Assembly (NCBI RefSeq): GCF_038002825.1
Contig: NZ_JBBODF010000001.1
Location: 2,108,001 to 2,172,000 of the forward strand
Source of the DNA: Paenibacillus sp. FSL H8-0048
Lineage (GTDB): Bacteria > Bacillota > Bacilli > Paenibacillales > Paenibacillaceae
Reading direction: 5' to 3'
Length of the DNA: 64,000 nt
Part shown: positions 44,625 to 52,634 of the stretch, one piece after another
Layout of the letters: every line of letters starts with the position of its first letter
Position numbering within the stretch: position 1 is the stretch's first letter
Translations under genes and position numbers: made by a program
The notes under the pieces: model-generated
What the model was told of the DNA's origin: nothing
Databases searched by the model: none
The model's input: the letters and a program-made list of their open reading frames with translations, nothing else

Positions 44625-45736
44625 AGCCGAATCCCCCGGTTCAGATTGCGTTCCCCGGCTTCATCATATACATTGACCGTTCCCGGTAGAATGGCAAGCG
44701 TCACTTGCTGTCCGGTCTCCACCGCCTGGGTGGAAGCCGACTGCTGGATGACCTCCACCTCCTGTCCGTTCTCAAGCGCCACTATCAGGTGGGTATTCAA
44801 CCCCAGAAACACATTGTTCACCACGGTTCCCGTGAGACCTGTGCCGTCTTCAGCCAGCACGAATTCCTCCGGCCGGACGGAGATTTTCACCTCTGCCGTT
44901 GCCGCGGATAGCAGTTCATCCTGAAGCCCCGGGATTTCCAGTGAATAACTGCCGCCCACACGAAGAATTGCGTTACCTCCGGCTCCGCTCTCCAGCTTCG
45001 CCGCAATGACATTGGTCCGCCCGATGAAGGTGGCGACGAACAGATTAGCCGGGCGCTGATAGATATCCCGCGGCGTTCCCACCTGCTGGATGATCCCGGA
45101 CTTCATTACCGCGATGCGGTCGGATACCGCCATCGCTTCTTCCTGATCATGTGTCACATAGACTGTCGTAATTCCCACCTCACGCTGGATACGTTTGATG
45201 GCATTGCGCATATCCACGCGGAGCTGCGCGTCCAGATTGGACAGCGGCTCGTCCATCAGCAGCACGTCGGGATTAATGACGATGGCGCGGGCCAGAGCAA
45301 CGCGCTGCTGCTGTCCGCCTGACAGATTCTTGGGCATTCTGTCCTTGTAAACTTCAATCTGCACCGTATCCAGAATCTCTGCGACTCTGCGCTGCCGCTC
45401 CTCCTTGCCCACTTTACGGTTCTCCAGCCCGAAGGCTACATTCTCCGATACGTTCAGATGGGGGAAAATGGCGTAATTCTGAAACACCATTCCGATGTTC
45501 CGTTTGCCCGGAGGAACGTTGTTCATGACTTTATCGTTGAAGCCGAGATCCCCGCCTTCGATACTGTTGAACCCGGCCACCATCCGCAGCAGTGTAGTCT
45601 TCCCGCAGCCTGAAGGACCCAAGAGGGTGAAGAACTCACCCTTTTGGATGTTCAGGGACAGCTCGGGGATGACGGTGGTGTCGCCATATTTTTTGACAAT
45701 ATTCTTGAAGGATATTGCGACGCTCATGTTGCACAC
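44621..45736 (-). CDS. ABC importer ATP-binding protein (FbpC/PotA-like)
   Basis: 371 residues. Walker A GPSGCGKTT, Q-loop MVFQNYAIFPHLNVSENVAFGL, signature NLSGGQQQRVALARAI, Walker B VLLMDEPLSNLDAQLR, H-loop YVTHDQEEAMAVSDRIAVM, and a C-terminal TOBE-like regulatory domain (about residues 240-360). The GTG start at 45736 has GAGGAAGCGG before it; ATG 45727 is an alternative. Middle gene of the importer operon. Confidence 0.9.
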   Translation of the reverse strand: MCNMSVAISFKNIVKKYGDTTVIPELSLNIQKGEFFTLLGPSGCGKTTLLRMVAGFNSIEGGDLGFNDKVMNNVPPGKRNIGMVFQNYAIFPHLNVSENVAFGLENRKVGKEERQRRVAEILDTVQIEVYKDRMPKNLSGGQQQRVALARAIVINPDVLLMDEPLSNLDAQLRVDMRNAIKRIQREVGITTVYVTHDQEEAMAVSDRIAVMKSGIIQQVGTPRDIYQRPANLFVATFIGRTNVIAAKLESGAGGNAILRVGGSYSLEIPGLQDELLSAATAEVKISVRPEEFVLAEDGTGLTGTVVNNVFLGLNTHLIVALENGQEVEVIQQSASTQAVETGQQVTLAILPGTVNVYDEAGERNLNRGIRL

Positions 45737-45771
45737 CCGCTTCCTCTAAATTGGCTGTTCTGAAGGTTGAA

Positions 45772-46809
45772 TTACTTCGCGATATTGGTAAACAGCTCTG
45801 TATAGCGTTCTATAATGGCTGACTTATTCTCCGCTACATAGGCCACATCCTCATCAATCACCTTGATTTGGTCCATCGGTGTCATGAAATCTCCGATTAC
45901 CGCATCCGAGCGTAACGGACGGTTCGTGGTCTCTTTCCCTAGTGCATCCTGTCCTTCTTTGGAGATGAGGAAATCAATGAACTTCTTGGCGTTCTCCTGA
46001 TTCGGAGAGCCCTTGACCACTCCCGCTACCGCATCCAGAAATACCGTGCCCTCTTCGGGATAGACTACCTTGACTGGAGCGCCGTCTCTCACATAGCTCA
46101 CTGCCGGATCTTCGTACGTCAACGCCACCACATATTCGCCGTCCGCAACGCTCTTGTGCGCTTTGCTGGAGCCGCCCGCAATTTTGCCATCCAGATTCTC
46201 CAGCAGCTTGGCTACATAATCCCAGCCTGCCTCTGAAGTGTAATCCCCGCCCATTGCTCTGAGCATATTCGTCAATTGGGCAAATGCCGAGCTGGAGTTC
46301 GCGGGGTCCGCCATGGCAATCTTGCCCTTCAGCGCCGGATTGAGCAGATCTGCATAGCCCTTAATCGGAATGTCGCCTGCCAGATTCGTATTCACCAGCA
46401 GCACACTTCCGTCAGACACATAAGAGGTCATGATCCCTGTCGTATTCGTGTGACCCGGCAACAGATCCTTATCATTAGAAGATACATATTCTTCGAACAG
46501 GTCCGCATTATCATTGAACAGGGCGTAAGCTCCGCCGAACATAACGTCCGCGTACGGGTTGGTTTTCTCTGACTGAATCCGCTTGATCAGCTCACCGCTG
46601 CCCGCCGATACCAGCTCTACGGTAACGCCTGTCTGCTTCTCAAAGGCTGGGATAAGTGCGTTAATCATCGCTTCACTATTAGGGGTATAGACTACCAGTT
46701 TATTCGAGCTGCCGCCCGCCGCGCCTTCATTCGCTTTGTTTCCTCCGCACGCCGAGAGCACAACCACCATCATTGTCATAATAAGTGACACCTTCAACCA
46801 CTTTTTCAT
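45772..46809 (-). CDS. ABC importer substrate-binding lipoprotein (FbpA/AfuA-like)
   Basis: 345 residues. Lipoprotein signal (KVSLIMTMMVVVLSACGG), then a class II binding fold: KLVVYTPNSEAMINALIPAFEKQTGVTVELVSAGSGELIKRIQSEKTNPYADVMFGG, ALKGKIAMADPANSSSAFAQ, EGTVFLDAVAGVVKGSPNQENAKKFIDFLISKEGQ. This is the ferric iron/hexose-phosphate/2-aminoethylphosphonate group; the Tyr pair that marks ferric binders is not obvious, so an anionic organic ligand is as likely. ATG 46809 is seven bases after AAGGGGTGA; ATG 46815 is too close. First gene of the operon with the YesMN pair. Confidence 0.88.
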   Translation of the reverse strand: MKKWLKVSLIMTMMVVVLSACGGNKANEGAAGGSSNKLVVYTPNSEAMINALIPAFEKQTGVTVELVSAGSGELIKRIQSEKTNPYADVMFGGAYALFNDNADLFEEYVSSNDKDLLPGHTNTTGIMTSYVSDGSVLLVNTNLAGDIPIKGYADLLNPALKGKIAMADPANSSSAFAQLTNMLRAMGGDYTSEAGWDYVAKLLENLDGKIAGGSSKAHKSVADGEYVVALTYEDPAVSYVRDGAPVKVVYPEEGTVFLDAVAGVVKGSPNQENAKKFIDFLISKEGQDALGKETTNRPLRSDAVIGDFMTPMDQIKVIDEDVAYVAENKSAIIERYTELFTNIAK

Positions 46810-46921
46810 TTTCATTCACCCCTTATCTGAATATAGGTCTATTTTATCAGCTTGAAATATCTTTAAAATCCTATTATTCGACAAAATCATCTAAAATTCG
46901 CAACTAAAATAACAATATGAG

Positions 46922-47001
46922 TTATGTAAAATAACATTAATTTATTCTTTTTTTAATTTTTATACAATAAACCTGCATGAATATAAATTTATTTTACATA
47001 A
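46922..47001. promoter_or_regulatory. 13-bp inverted repeat in the divergent AT-rich control region
   Basis: TTATGTAAAATAA (46922-46934) and its exact complement TTATTTTACATAA (46989-47001), 54 bases apart, between the importer operon and the asparaginase gene. Possible pair of operator sites for one regulator, or looping sites. The whole 46810-47079 gap is very AT-rich and holds no gene. Confidence 0.45.
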
Positions 47002-47017
47002 AAGTAAATATATCATT

Positions 47018-47047
47018 TTGACAATTATGATTTATGTCATATATAAT
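47018..47047 (+). promoter_or_regulatory. Consensus sigma-A promoter of the asparaginase gene
   Basis: TTGACA (47018-47023), 18-base spacer, TATAAT (47042-47047); both hexamers are perfect. AAGGAGG before ATG 47080 completes a strong expression signal. Confidence 0.85.
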
Positions 47048-47051
47048 CACA
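47035..47051 (+). promoter_or_regulatory. GlnR/TnrA-like operator over the -10 region
   Basis: TGTCATATATAATCACA matches the 17-bp TnrA/GlnR consensus TGTNANAWWWTMTNACA with one mismatch. Overlap with the -10 box suggests repression. Confidence 0.5.
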
Positions 47052-47079
47052 TTAATTTTAACATCTAAGGAGGTCATTT

Positions 47080-48228
47080 ATGAAATTTATTCACAAACGG
47101 ACTCTGAGAAGCTTTACCGCCCTGCTTGCCCTCTTTACCCTGTTGTCGTTTCCCTCCATTACCCAGGCAGCGGATGTGGCTGTACCCGGGAAAGTCATTC
47201 CCAATGTCGTAGTCGTCGGTGTCGGCGGAACGATCACCTCCACCTCACCTTCCAGAGAGCTGTTTCAGACTTACGGCACCCCCAAGGTTCCCATCAAAGA
47301 TATTATCCAGAGATTACAGCCCGAGCTGTCCAAAATCGCCAATGTGACCAGCACCGAGCTCAGCAACATCAGTTCGGCGCAGACTTCATCCAAGGACTTA
47401 TATAACCTCACTATCGCTATCGATAAGGAACTGGCTAATCCGGCAGTGAACGCTGTTGTCGTGACTACCGGAACCAACATTATGGAAGAGCTGGCTTACT
47501 GGACTGATCTTACGGTCCGCAGCGCGAAGCCTGTCGTCTTCACAGGGTCGATGCGGCAATCCAATACGATCTCCTTCGACGGGGAAGCCAACCTGCTGAA
47601 TGCGATACGACTGGCTGCCAGCCAAAAGACGGCCTACTACGGTACTGTTCTGATGATGAATGATGAATTCTTTGCAGCAAGGGAGGTTACCAAGACCGAT
47701 GCACTGCGTCTGGATACCTTTGACGGCGGCCGTTACGGTGCCCTGGGTACAGTGGATGAAAACCGGATACGCGCCGTCCGTGCCCCGGCCCGTGTTAAGG
47801 ATGCCGGAACGGAGAAGTGGAAGACTCCTTTCGATCTCAGCACAATCCAGCCGGAGGATCTCGCTAAGGTTGACATTGTATACAGCTATACGGAAGCCTC
47901 CGCAACACCGATTACAGCTTTGGCCAATGATGGAGTCCAAGGCATAGTTACTGCGGGCCACGGGGCCGGCGGGATCTCGACCGCGCAGCAGGCTGCCCGC
48001 AAAGAGGCGATTGACAAGGGTGTTCTGTTCGTCAGCGCGACACGCGCAGGCTCGGGGGCAGTATATGATACCGGCGCCAAAGGAATTATAGGCGCAGGCG
48101 ATCTGCTACCGCAGAAGGCCAGACTCTTGCTTCAGCTGGGTCTTACCTTCTCCAAGGACCAGGAGCAAATCCGCCAGTGGTTCTCTACCATTGGAATGCC
48201 GGATTATGATATGAGCAAAATCGAGTAG
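47080..48228 (+). CDS. Secreted type II L-asparaginase (AnsZ-like)
   Basis: 382 residues. Signal peptide MKFIHKRTLRSFTALLALFTLLSFPSITQA, then an asparaginase/glutaminase fold: nucleophile Thr51 in VGVGGTITST, second Thr132 in VVVTTGTNIMEELAYW, Lys205 in AAREVTKTDALRLDTF. It converts asparagine to aspartate and ammonia outside the membrane. Unusual: the usual TGTDTMEE box reads TGTNIMEE, so the Asp next to Thr132 is Asn133. Start ATG 47080 is seven to eight bases after AAGGAGG. The stop codon abuts the 3' end of a group II intron remnant, and a plausible original terminator now lies 740 bases downstream. Confidence 0.88.
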   Translation: MKFIHKRTLRSFTALLALFTLLSFPSITQAADVAVPGKVIPNVVVVGVGGTITSTSPSRELFQTYGTPKVPIKDIIQRLQPELSKIANVTSTELSNISSAQTSSKDLYNLTIAIDKELANPAVNAVVVTTGTNIMEELAYWTDLTVRSAKPVVFTGSMRQSNTISFDGEANLLNAIRLAASQKTAYYGTVLMMNDEFFAAREVTKTDALRLDTFDGGRYGALGTVDENRIRAVRAPARVKDAGTEKWKTPFDLSTIQPEDLAKVDIVYSYTEASATPITALANDGVQGIVTAGHGAGGISTAQQAARKEAIDKGVLFVSATRAGSGAVYDTGAKGIIGAGDLLPQKARLLLQLGLTFSKDQEQIRQWFSTIGMPDYDMSKIE

Positions 48229-48944
48229 GAGGAGGCGGCAAGCCTCCGTCCTCTCACACCACCGTACATGCGGGTCCGCATACGGCGGTTCCAAAAGGTT
48301 AGCAAAGCTCCAGATAACGTGAAAGCAAACTTTTCAGCCCTTTCGCTTCCCAGAAGGAAGTCGGAAGGGCATTATTTGTATTCCGAGACATTTCCCATGC
48401 GCCTCGCCTCGAGTTGGCCATCGTTACACAGGCCCACTCGGGTACCCCAAGTGCCCGAAGTTCGCGGATTCGTGTGCGCACTCGCTTCCATTGTTTCCAC
48501 AGGCACATTCGCAGCCTTCTCCGAATCCATTGGTCCAATGTTTGGAGGTGTTTCTTTGCCGACGCCAGATAGAAATAGCCAAGCCAGCCCATCAGATATT
48601 GATTCAATCGGCGTATTCGTTCTTCCATTGAGATGGACCAGGTCCGGTTCGTTAGCTCTCGAATTCGCTCTTTGCATGCCTTGAGACTCTTCGGTGCTAT
48701 TCGTATACTCGCCTGTTTCTGGCTCAGGAAACTGAATCCTAAGAACTTCAGGTGCCAAGGTCTGGCTACCGCACTCTTTTCCCGGTTTACTTTCAGTTTT
48801 AGCCTTCCTTCTACAAATCGGCTAACCGATTCCATGACCCGTTCGCCAGCTCGTTTGCTCGCCACAAAGATATTACAGTCGTCTGCGTAGCGTACGAAGC
48901 GCAACCCGCGTCCGGTCAATTCCACCCTAATTCTAGTACGCCCA
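48229..48944 (-). mobile_element. 5'-truncated group II intron
   Basis: The minus strand holds an intron-encoded reverse transcriptase fragment followed by domain V and VI RNA at 48229-48300: ACCGCCGTA pairs with TACGGTGGT around TGCG-GACC-CGCA with a two-base bulge (domain V), then GGAGGC-TTGCC-GCCTCC (domain VI), ending next to the asparaginase stop codon. Domains I-III and the first half of the protein are missing. The 5' limit is a perfect inverted repeat at 48925-48967. The loss of the 5' part fits incomplete target-primed reverse transcription. Confidence 0.8.
48299..48925 (-). pseudogene. Group II intron reverse transcriptase/maturase, C-terminal half
   Basis: About 208 codons remain. 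RFVRYADDCNIFVASKRAGERVMESVSRFVEGRLKLKVNREKSAVARPWHLKFLGFSF contains the RT active-site YADD and the following RT blocks; MEERIRRLNQYLMGWLGYFYLASAKKHLQTLDQWIRRRLRMCLWKQWKRVRTR is the maturase X domain. The first seven-block portion upstream of YADD (normally some 200 residues) is gone, and the frame is cut at the hairpin around 48925-48944. The apparent GTG start has no ribosome binding site. Non-functional. Confidence 0.88.
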
Positions 48945-48967
48945 TGCTGGGCGTACTAGAATTAGGG
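48925..48967. repeat. Perfect 20-bp inverted repeat with 3-base loop at the intron junction
   Basis: 48925-48944 and 48948-48967 are exact reverse complements around TGC. The left arm is inside or next to the intron remnant, the right arm runs into the following terminator. An inverted duplication formed at the insertion junction is a likely origin. Confidence 0.85.
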
Positions 48968-48994
48968 GCTGTCCCAAAAGTGACAGCCCCTTTT
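48965..48994 (+). terminator. Stranded plus-strand terminator, perhaps of the asparaginase gene
   Basis: GGGGCTGTC (48965-48973) / GACAGCCCC (48982-48990), perfect 9-bp stem, then TTTT. The nearest plus-strand gene upstream is the asparaginase, 740 bases away across the intron. The sequence also resembles the terminal repeat of some insertion sequences. Confidence 0.6.
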
Positions 48995-49004
48995 ATTGCG
49001 GGAA

Positions 49005-49228
49005 CGAAAAACAGCATACATTCGCTGAGGCGCAGGCCTGAGGCCTGAATGTATGCGGAAAACAGCATACATTTGCTGACATGCAGGCGTGTGGCCCGAA
49101 TGTATGCGAAAAACAGCATACATTTTGCTGAGGCGCATCCCTGAGGCCCGAATGTGTGAGAAAAACAGCATACATTTTGCTGAGGCGCAGGCCTGAGGCC
49201 TGAATGTATGCGGAAAACAGCATACATT
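49005..49228. repeat. Palindrome array E (4 units plus a half unit, 51-52-bp period, opposite orientation)
   Basis: Units end at 49022 (half), 49073, 49124, 49176 and 49228. The core is AATGTATGCG-GAAAAC-AGCATACATT; the copy at 49151-49176 has the weaker AATGTGTGAG arm. Spacers TTGCTGAGGCGCAGGCCTGAGGCC are conserved and themselves contain AGGCCTGAGGCCT. Same family as arrays A-D and F, but the A-rich loop is on the plus strand. Confidence 0.9.
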
Positions 49229-49277
49229 GGCGAAGCGTCCCCCTCTCCCAAGTGCTCACGCTAAATCTTCTCCATCA

Positions 49278-49323
49278 TAAAGAGCTGTCCCAAGCAGCCG
49301 CTTCACGGCTTCCTAGACAGCTC
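49278..49323 (-). terminator. Terminator of the LanFEG-like operon
   Basis: GAGCTGTC (49282-49289) / GACAGCTC (49316-49323) with an inner AGCCG/CGGCT stem, and CTTTAT following on the minus strand. Confidence 0.7.
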
Positions 49324-49353
49324 CTTCTTTATGTTATGCATTTGGGGCGGAAC

Positions 49354-50079
49354 TTACGCCGCTGCACTATATTTCAGCCGGCGGATAGACCAGGCCGACA
49401 GGATGACCAGATACACTCCGCTCATGGAGAAGAACAGCAGGTTCTCTGCCGGAGTCAGCCCGCGCTGGGTAAGCACGCCCATGCCAATGGTCAGCAGCGA
49501 ATAAGGGAACAGCAGACCCAGCTTCAGCACATATAAGCCCAGCCCGACAAAGACCGCACACAGGCTGATTCCAATCGGCGTGGCAAAGCTGCGGATACGG
49601 ATGGACAACCCGAGCTGCAGCGCGGCAATGCTGAGCGCAGCCACCCAGCCGCGAAAGGTCCACAGGATGATGTCCAGCGGAAAAGCCCCCGTCATAGACA
49701 GCATCCGTCCTGCCGCCCAATACATTAGAAGGAATAGCGCCTGCGCTCCGGCAATCAGCACGCCTACAATAACAAGCTTGGCTATAAAGAGGCCGGCTAT
49801 GGGTACTGGAGCAGCCAGAATCATGTTCCAGTTCCGGTTCACATGCTCCAGCCTGCACACAAAGGCACAGCAGATGGCAATCAGAATCGGCAGGAAAAAC
49901 TCCCCGTAAAATAAACTTACCTGCGTCCACAGGCTATACCAGCCGCCTTCGAGCACCTCACGGTTCATAACAAAGTTGGCGCAGCCAATCATCAGGCTGA
50001 CCACAGGCAGACTGACCAGCACCAGTCCCATCCGCGAGCGGCGCAGCTTGGCCCATTCGGCAGCAACACTTCTGAGCAT
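49354..50079 (-). CDS. Lantibiotic-immunity-type ABC permease (LanG/MutG-like)
   Basis: 241 residues, six membrane helices. The start AAEWAKLRRSRMGLVLVSLPVVSLMIGCANF and the cytosolic CRLEHVNRNWNMILAAPVPIAGLFIAKL segment are typical of the ABC-2 permeases of lantibiotic self-protection systems. Twelve bases separate it from the preceding permease; it is the last gene of a three-gene operon ended by the hairpin at 49278-49323. It should form a heterodimer that clears a cell-wall-active peptide from the membrane. Confidence 0.82.
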   Translation of the reverse strand: MLRSVAAEWAKLRRSRMGLVLVSLPVVSLMIGCANFVMNREVLEGGWYSLWTQVSLFYGEFFLPILIAICCAFVCRLEHVNRNWNMILAAPVPIAGLFIAKLVIVGVLIAGAQALFLLMYWAAGRMLSMTGAFPLDIILWTFRGWVAALSIAALQLGLSIRIRSFATPIGISLCAVFVGLGLYVLKLGLLFPYSLLTIGMGVLTQRGLTPAENLLFFSMSGVYLVILSAWSIRRLKYSAAA

Positions 50080-50091
50080 AAGTTCTCCTCC

Positions 50092-50844
50092 TTATATTGC
50101 CTGTCTTGAGATATGGGCATTTCCGCCCATATACAGGAGCAGCGTGATGAATAGAGCTGTAATGCATTGAAGGACAGGTATTGTACCTGTAATATAAGAA
50201 CCCGCGGAAGCTTGATAGAGATAAGTCACCGGACTGAGATCCAAATAATAAGACCAGACGACCATCCGCCGGACAGCGGCAGGGAATAAGCTTGCGGTTG
50301 TCCCCAGGAACCCGCCCAGCATGCCAAGACATAGGGCAAACGCCTGATTCTTCACCGCCAGCGATATCCATTGCTGCATGGCAATAATCAGCAGACTGGC
50401 AATCAGAGTACCCGCAGTGAACTGAAGCAGCAGGCCTGCCGGAAGCGGTTCTGCGAGTCTATGGAACATGCCAAAGCCGGCAATAAAAACGACCTGGGCC
50501 AGAATGCCGTAGAGAATCAGACTTCCGGCACAGACGAATTTGGCGGCATAGACCGCCTGGCGTCCGACAGAGGTGGTCATCAGCATTTTCCAGGTATCCC
50601 CTTTATGCTCCATGTCGCAAATCCTTGACACCACAATCGCCGACAGAATCGGCAGGAACAGCCCGTTCATGGACGAGAGGCTGAAAATCAGCGCTTCCCA
50701 GGCGGCATTGTCTGCACTCCGCGAGATCGAGATGCTTATGGACATGGCTGCCCAGCCCAGCTCGGCGGCCAGAAAGAGCGTCAGCATCGCCCATACCCTT
50801 CTCCGCCGGATTTTGTAATATTCGAGGAACAAGGCTCTCGTCAC
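50092..50844 (-). CDS. Lantibiotic-immunity-type ABC permease (LanE/MutE-like)
   Basis: 250 residues, six membrane helices. LFLEYYKIRRRRVWAMLTLFLAAELGWAAMSIS and ICDMEHKGDTWKMLMTTSVGRQAVYAAKFV match the same ABC-2 permease group as its neighbour. Start overlaps the ATPase stop (ATGA at 50841-50844). Second gene of the operon. Confidence 0.82.
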   Translation of the reverse strand: MTRALFLEYYKIRRRRVWAMLTLFLAAELGWAAMSISISISRSADNAAWEALIFSLSSMNGLFLPILSAIVVSRICDMEHKGDTWKMLMTTSVGRQAVYAAKFVCAGSLILYGILAQVVFIAGFGMFHRLAEPLPAGLLLQFTAGTLIASLLIIAMQQWISLAVKNQAFALCLGMLGGFLGTTASLFPAAVRRMVVWSYYLDLSPVTYLYQASAGSYITGTIPVLQCITALFITLLLYMGGNAHISRQAI

Positions 50845-51758
50845 AGGCTCCGCTCCTTTCCGGTAAGATCCAGGAAGATATCCTCCAGGCTCTTCTTCGA
50901 CTCCACGATCCGGCTCACAGCAATCTGGCCTGACACCAGGATCTCATTGACCCGCGCCACCTCAGAGTCCGGCATGGCTCTGAACACCAGCTGCCCCTCT
51001 TGCATCCTGGGCCGGTACCCGTGCTCCGACAGAATCCGGACTGCCCGGGCGGAATCATCGATCCGGAAGTGAACCGCCGCCCGGTTCTGTGCCTGAAGCG
51101 CAGCCATCGTCCCCTGGAACAGCAGCTTGCCGTCACTGATGATTCCTACCGAGGTAGCGGTCTGCTCGATCTCAGACAACAGATGGCTGGATGCCACAAT
51201 CGTCATGTCATACTGGGCAGGCAAGGATTTAATCAGCTCCCGGATCTCCCCGATCCCCGCAGGATCAAGACCATTGGTGGGCTCGTCCAGTATGAGCAGG
51301 CTCGGGAAAGCCAGCAGGGCCATGGCCAGACCCAGGCGCTGCTTCATTCCGAGTGAATATTGCCCGGCAGGCTTATGCCGGTGATTATCCAGCCGCACAA
51401 TCTCCAGCACCTTATCGATATTCCTGGCAGGCAGGCTGCGCAGCCGCTGCATCACTCTCAGATTCTCAAGACCTGTCAGATGTCCGTAATAGGAAGGTGA
51501 CTCTATCAGGGAACCCGTCCGGTTCAGAATCTCCAGCCGGTGGTTCCGCAGCTCTTGCCCGAACAGCTTAACTGTTCCTTGGCTGGGCTGCACCAGTCCG
51601 AGCAGCATCTTGAGCGTAGTCGTCTTCCCTGCTCCATTCGGACCGAGGAAGCCAAAAATCTCTCCCTGCTCCACCGTCAGATTTACCTGATCCACTCTGG
51701 GCGTTCCCCCATAGGTCTTGGTCAATTGCTGGGTCTCGATAATTGGATGTGTGTTCAT
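50841..51758 (-). CDS. Lantibiotic-immunity/bacitracin-type ABC ATPase (LanF/BcrA-like)
   Basis: 305 residues. Walker A GPNGAGKTT, signature YSLGMKQRLGLAMALL, Walker B LLILDEPTNGLDPAGIGEIREL, H-loop IVASSHLLSEIEQTA; the short C-terminal domain with SRIVESKKSLEDIFLDLTG is typical of BcrA/LanF. I take ATG 51758 (MNTHPIIETQQLTKTYGG) rather than the longest frame at 51809, though both ribosome binding sites are modest. Divergent from the two-component pair, which probably controls it. Confidence 0.87.
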   Translation of the reverse strand: MNTHPIIETQQLTKTYGGTPRVDQVNLTVEQGEIFGFLGPNGAGKTTTLKMLLGLVQPSQGTVKLFGQELRNHRLEILNRTGSLIESPSYYGHLTGLENLRVMQRLRSLPARNIDKVLEIVRLDNHRHKPAGQYSLGMKQRLGLAMALLAFPSLLILDEPTNGLDPAGIGEIRELIKSLPAQYDMTIVASSHLLSEIEQTATSVGIISDGKLLFQGTMAALQAQNRAAVHFRIDDSARAVRILSEHGYRPRMQEGQLVFRAMPDSEVARVNEILVSGQIAVSRIVESKKSLEDIFLDLTGKERSL

Positions 51759-51920
51759 AGGCTCCAGTTCAGCTCCCTTTCTGTCAAGTTGGCTCTTGCT
51801 TCCAAGCATAGCGGCCTTCCCTTACTGCAGACTGAAGATAACCTTACGCCTACCTTAAATACTCCGGCCCCGCCCATTCTTCAGCGCCTGATCGTGTATA
51901 CTAATTATGGGTGATGACGA

Positions 51921-52634
51921 TTGAATATGATGAAGAACCGCAAAATAATGATCGTCGAGGACGAGCAGAAGATACGCGAGATGATCGAGCTTTTTTTACG
52001 AAAAGAAGGGTATTACCGCATATACGCAGCTGGAGATTACAGCAGTGCCTTAGCAATGTGCCGCCAGGAGAAGCCGGATATCGCCATTCTCGATGTGATG
52101 CTGCCGGATGGGGACGGATTCTCGCTTCTCTCCGCCATACGCACCTTCTCCGGGATGCCGGTACTTTTCCTGTCGGCGCGTGGTGAAGATGAGGACCGGC
52201 TGCTGGGTCTGGGACTGGGGGCTGACGATTATATCGTTAAGCCCTTCCTGCCGAGGGAGTTAATACTGCGACTGAGCGCTGTGCTGAAGCGGGTATATGC
52301 GCCTTCCATACCAGAGCGGCTGCCTGTCTTCAGATCAGGTGAACAGGTAGTGGATCTGGACAGCGCTGTGGTACTAAGAGAAGGCCAGGAGCTGCCTCTG
52401 ACGGCAAAGGAGCATGCCATTCTGATCAAGCTGCACCAGAACGGCGGCCGGATTGTGACCAGCGATGCCCTTTGCCAGGCGGTGTGGGGGGATGACAGCT
52501 ACGGGTATGAGAACACCTTAATGGTACATATCCGGCGTATCCGCGAGAAAATCGAAGCAGACCCCTCGAAGCCGGAGCAATTGCTGACGGTCAGAGGACT
52601 TGGGTATAAGCTCATGGTGCAGGAGGCGCTCTAA
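51921..52634 (+). CDS. OmpR-family response regulator (SpaR/BceR-like)
   Basis: About 237 residues. Receiver (KIMIVEDEQKIREMIELFLRKEG, phospho-Asp in DIAILDVMLPDGDG, Lys in DDYIVKPFLPREL) and a winged-helix output domain (LPLTAKEHAILIKLHQNGGRIVTSDALCQAVWGDDSYGYENTLMVHIRRIREKIEADPSKPEQLLTVRGLGYKL). A TTG start at 51921 has GGTGAT at five bases; ATG 51927 is the alternative. Its last bases overlap the kinase start. Probably switches on the divergent ABC operon when a peptide antibiotic is present. Confidence 0.88.
   Translation: MNMMKNRKIMIVEDEQKIREMIELFLRKEGYYRIYAAGDYSSALAMCRQEKPDIAILDVMLPDGDGFSLLSAIRTFSGMPVLFLSARGEDEDRLLGLGLGADDYIVKPFLPRELILRLSAVLKRVYAPSIPERLPVFRSGEQVVDLDSAVVLREGQELPLTAKEHAILIKLHQNGGRIVTSDALCQAVWGDDSYGYENTLMVHIRRIREKIEADPSKPEQLLTVRGLGYKLMVQEAL

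Noticed and set aside
48964..48990. Insertion sequence end (GGGGCTGTCCCAAAAG)
   Set aside because: It resembles some IS terminal repeats, but it forms a complete terminator hairpin with T4 and no transposase or second end is in range.
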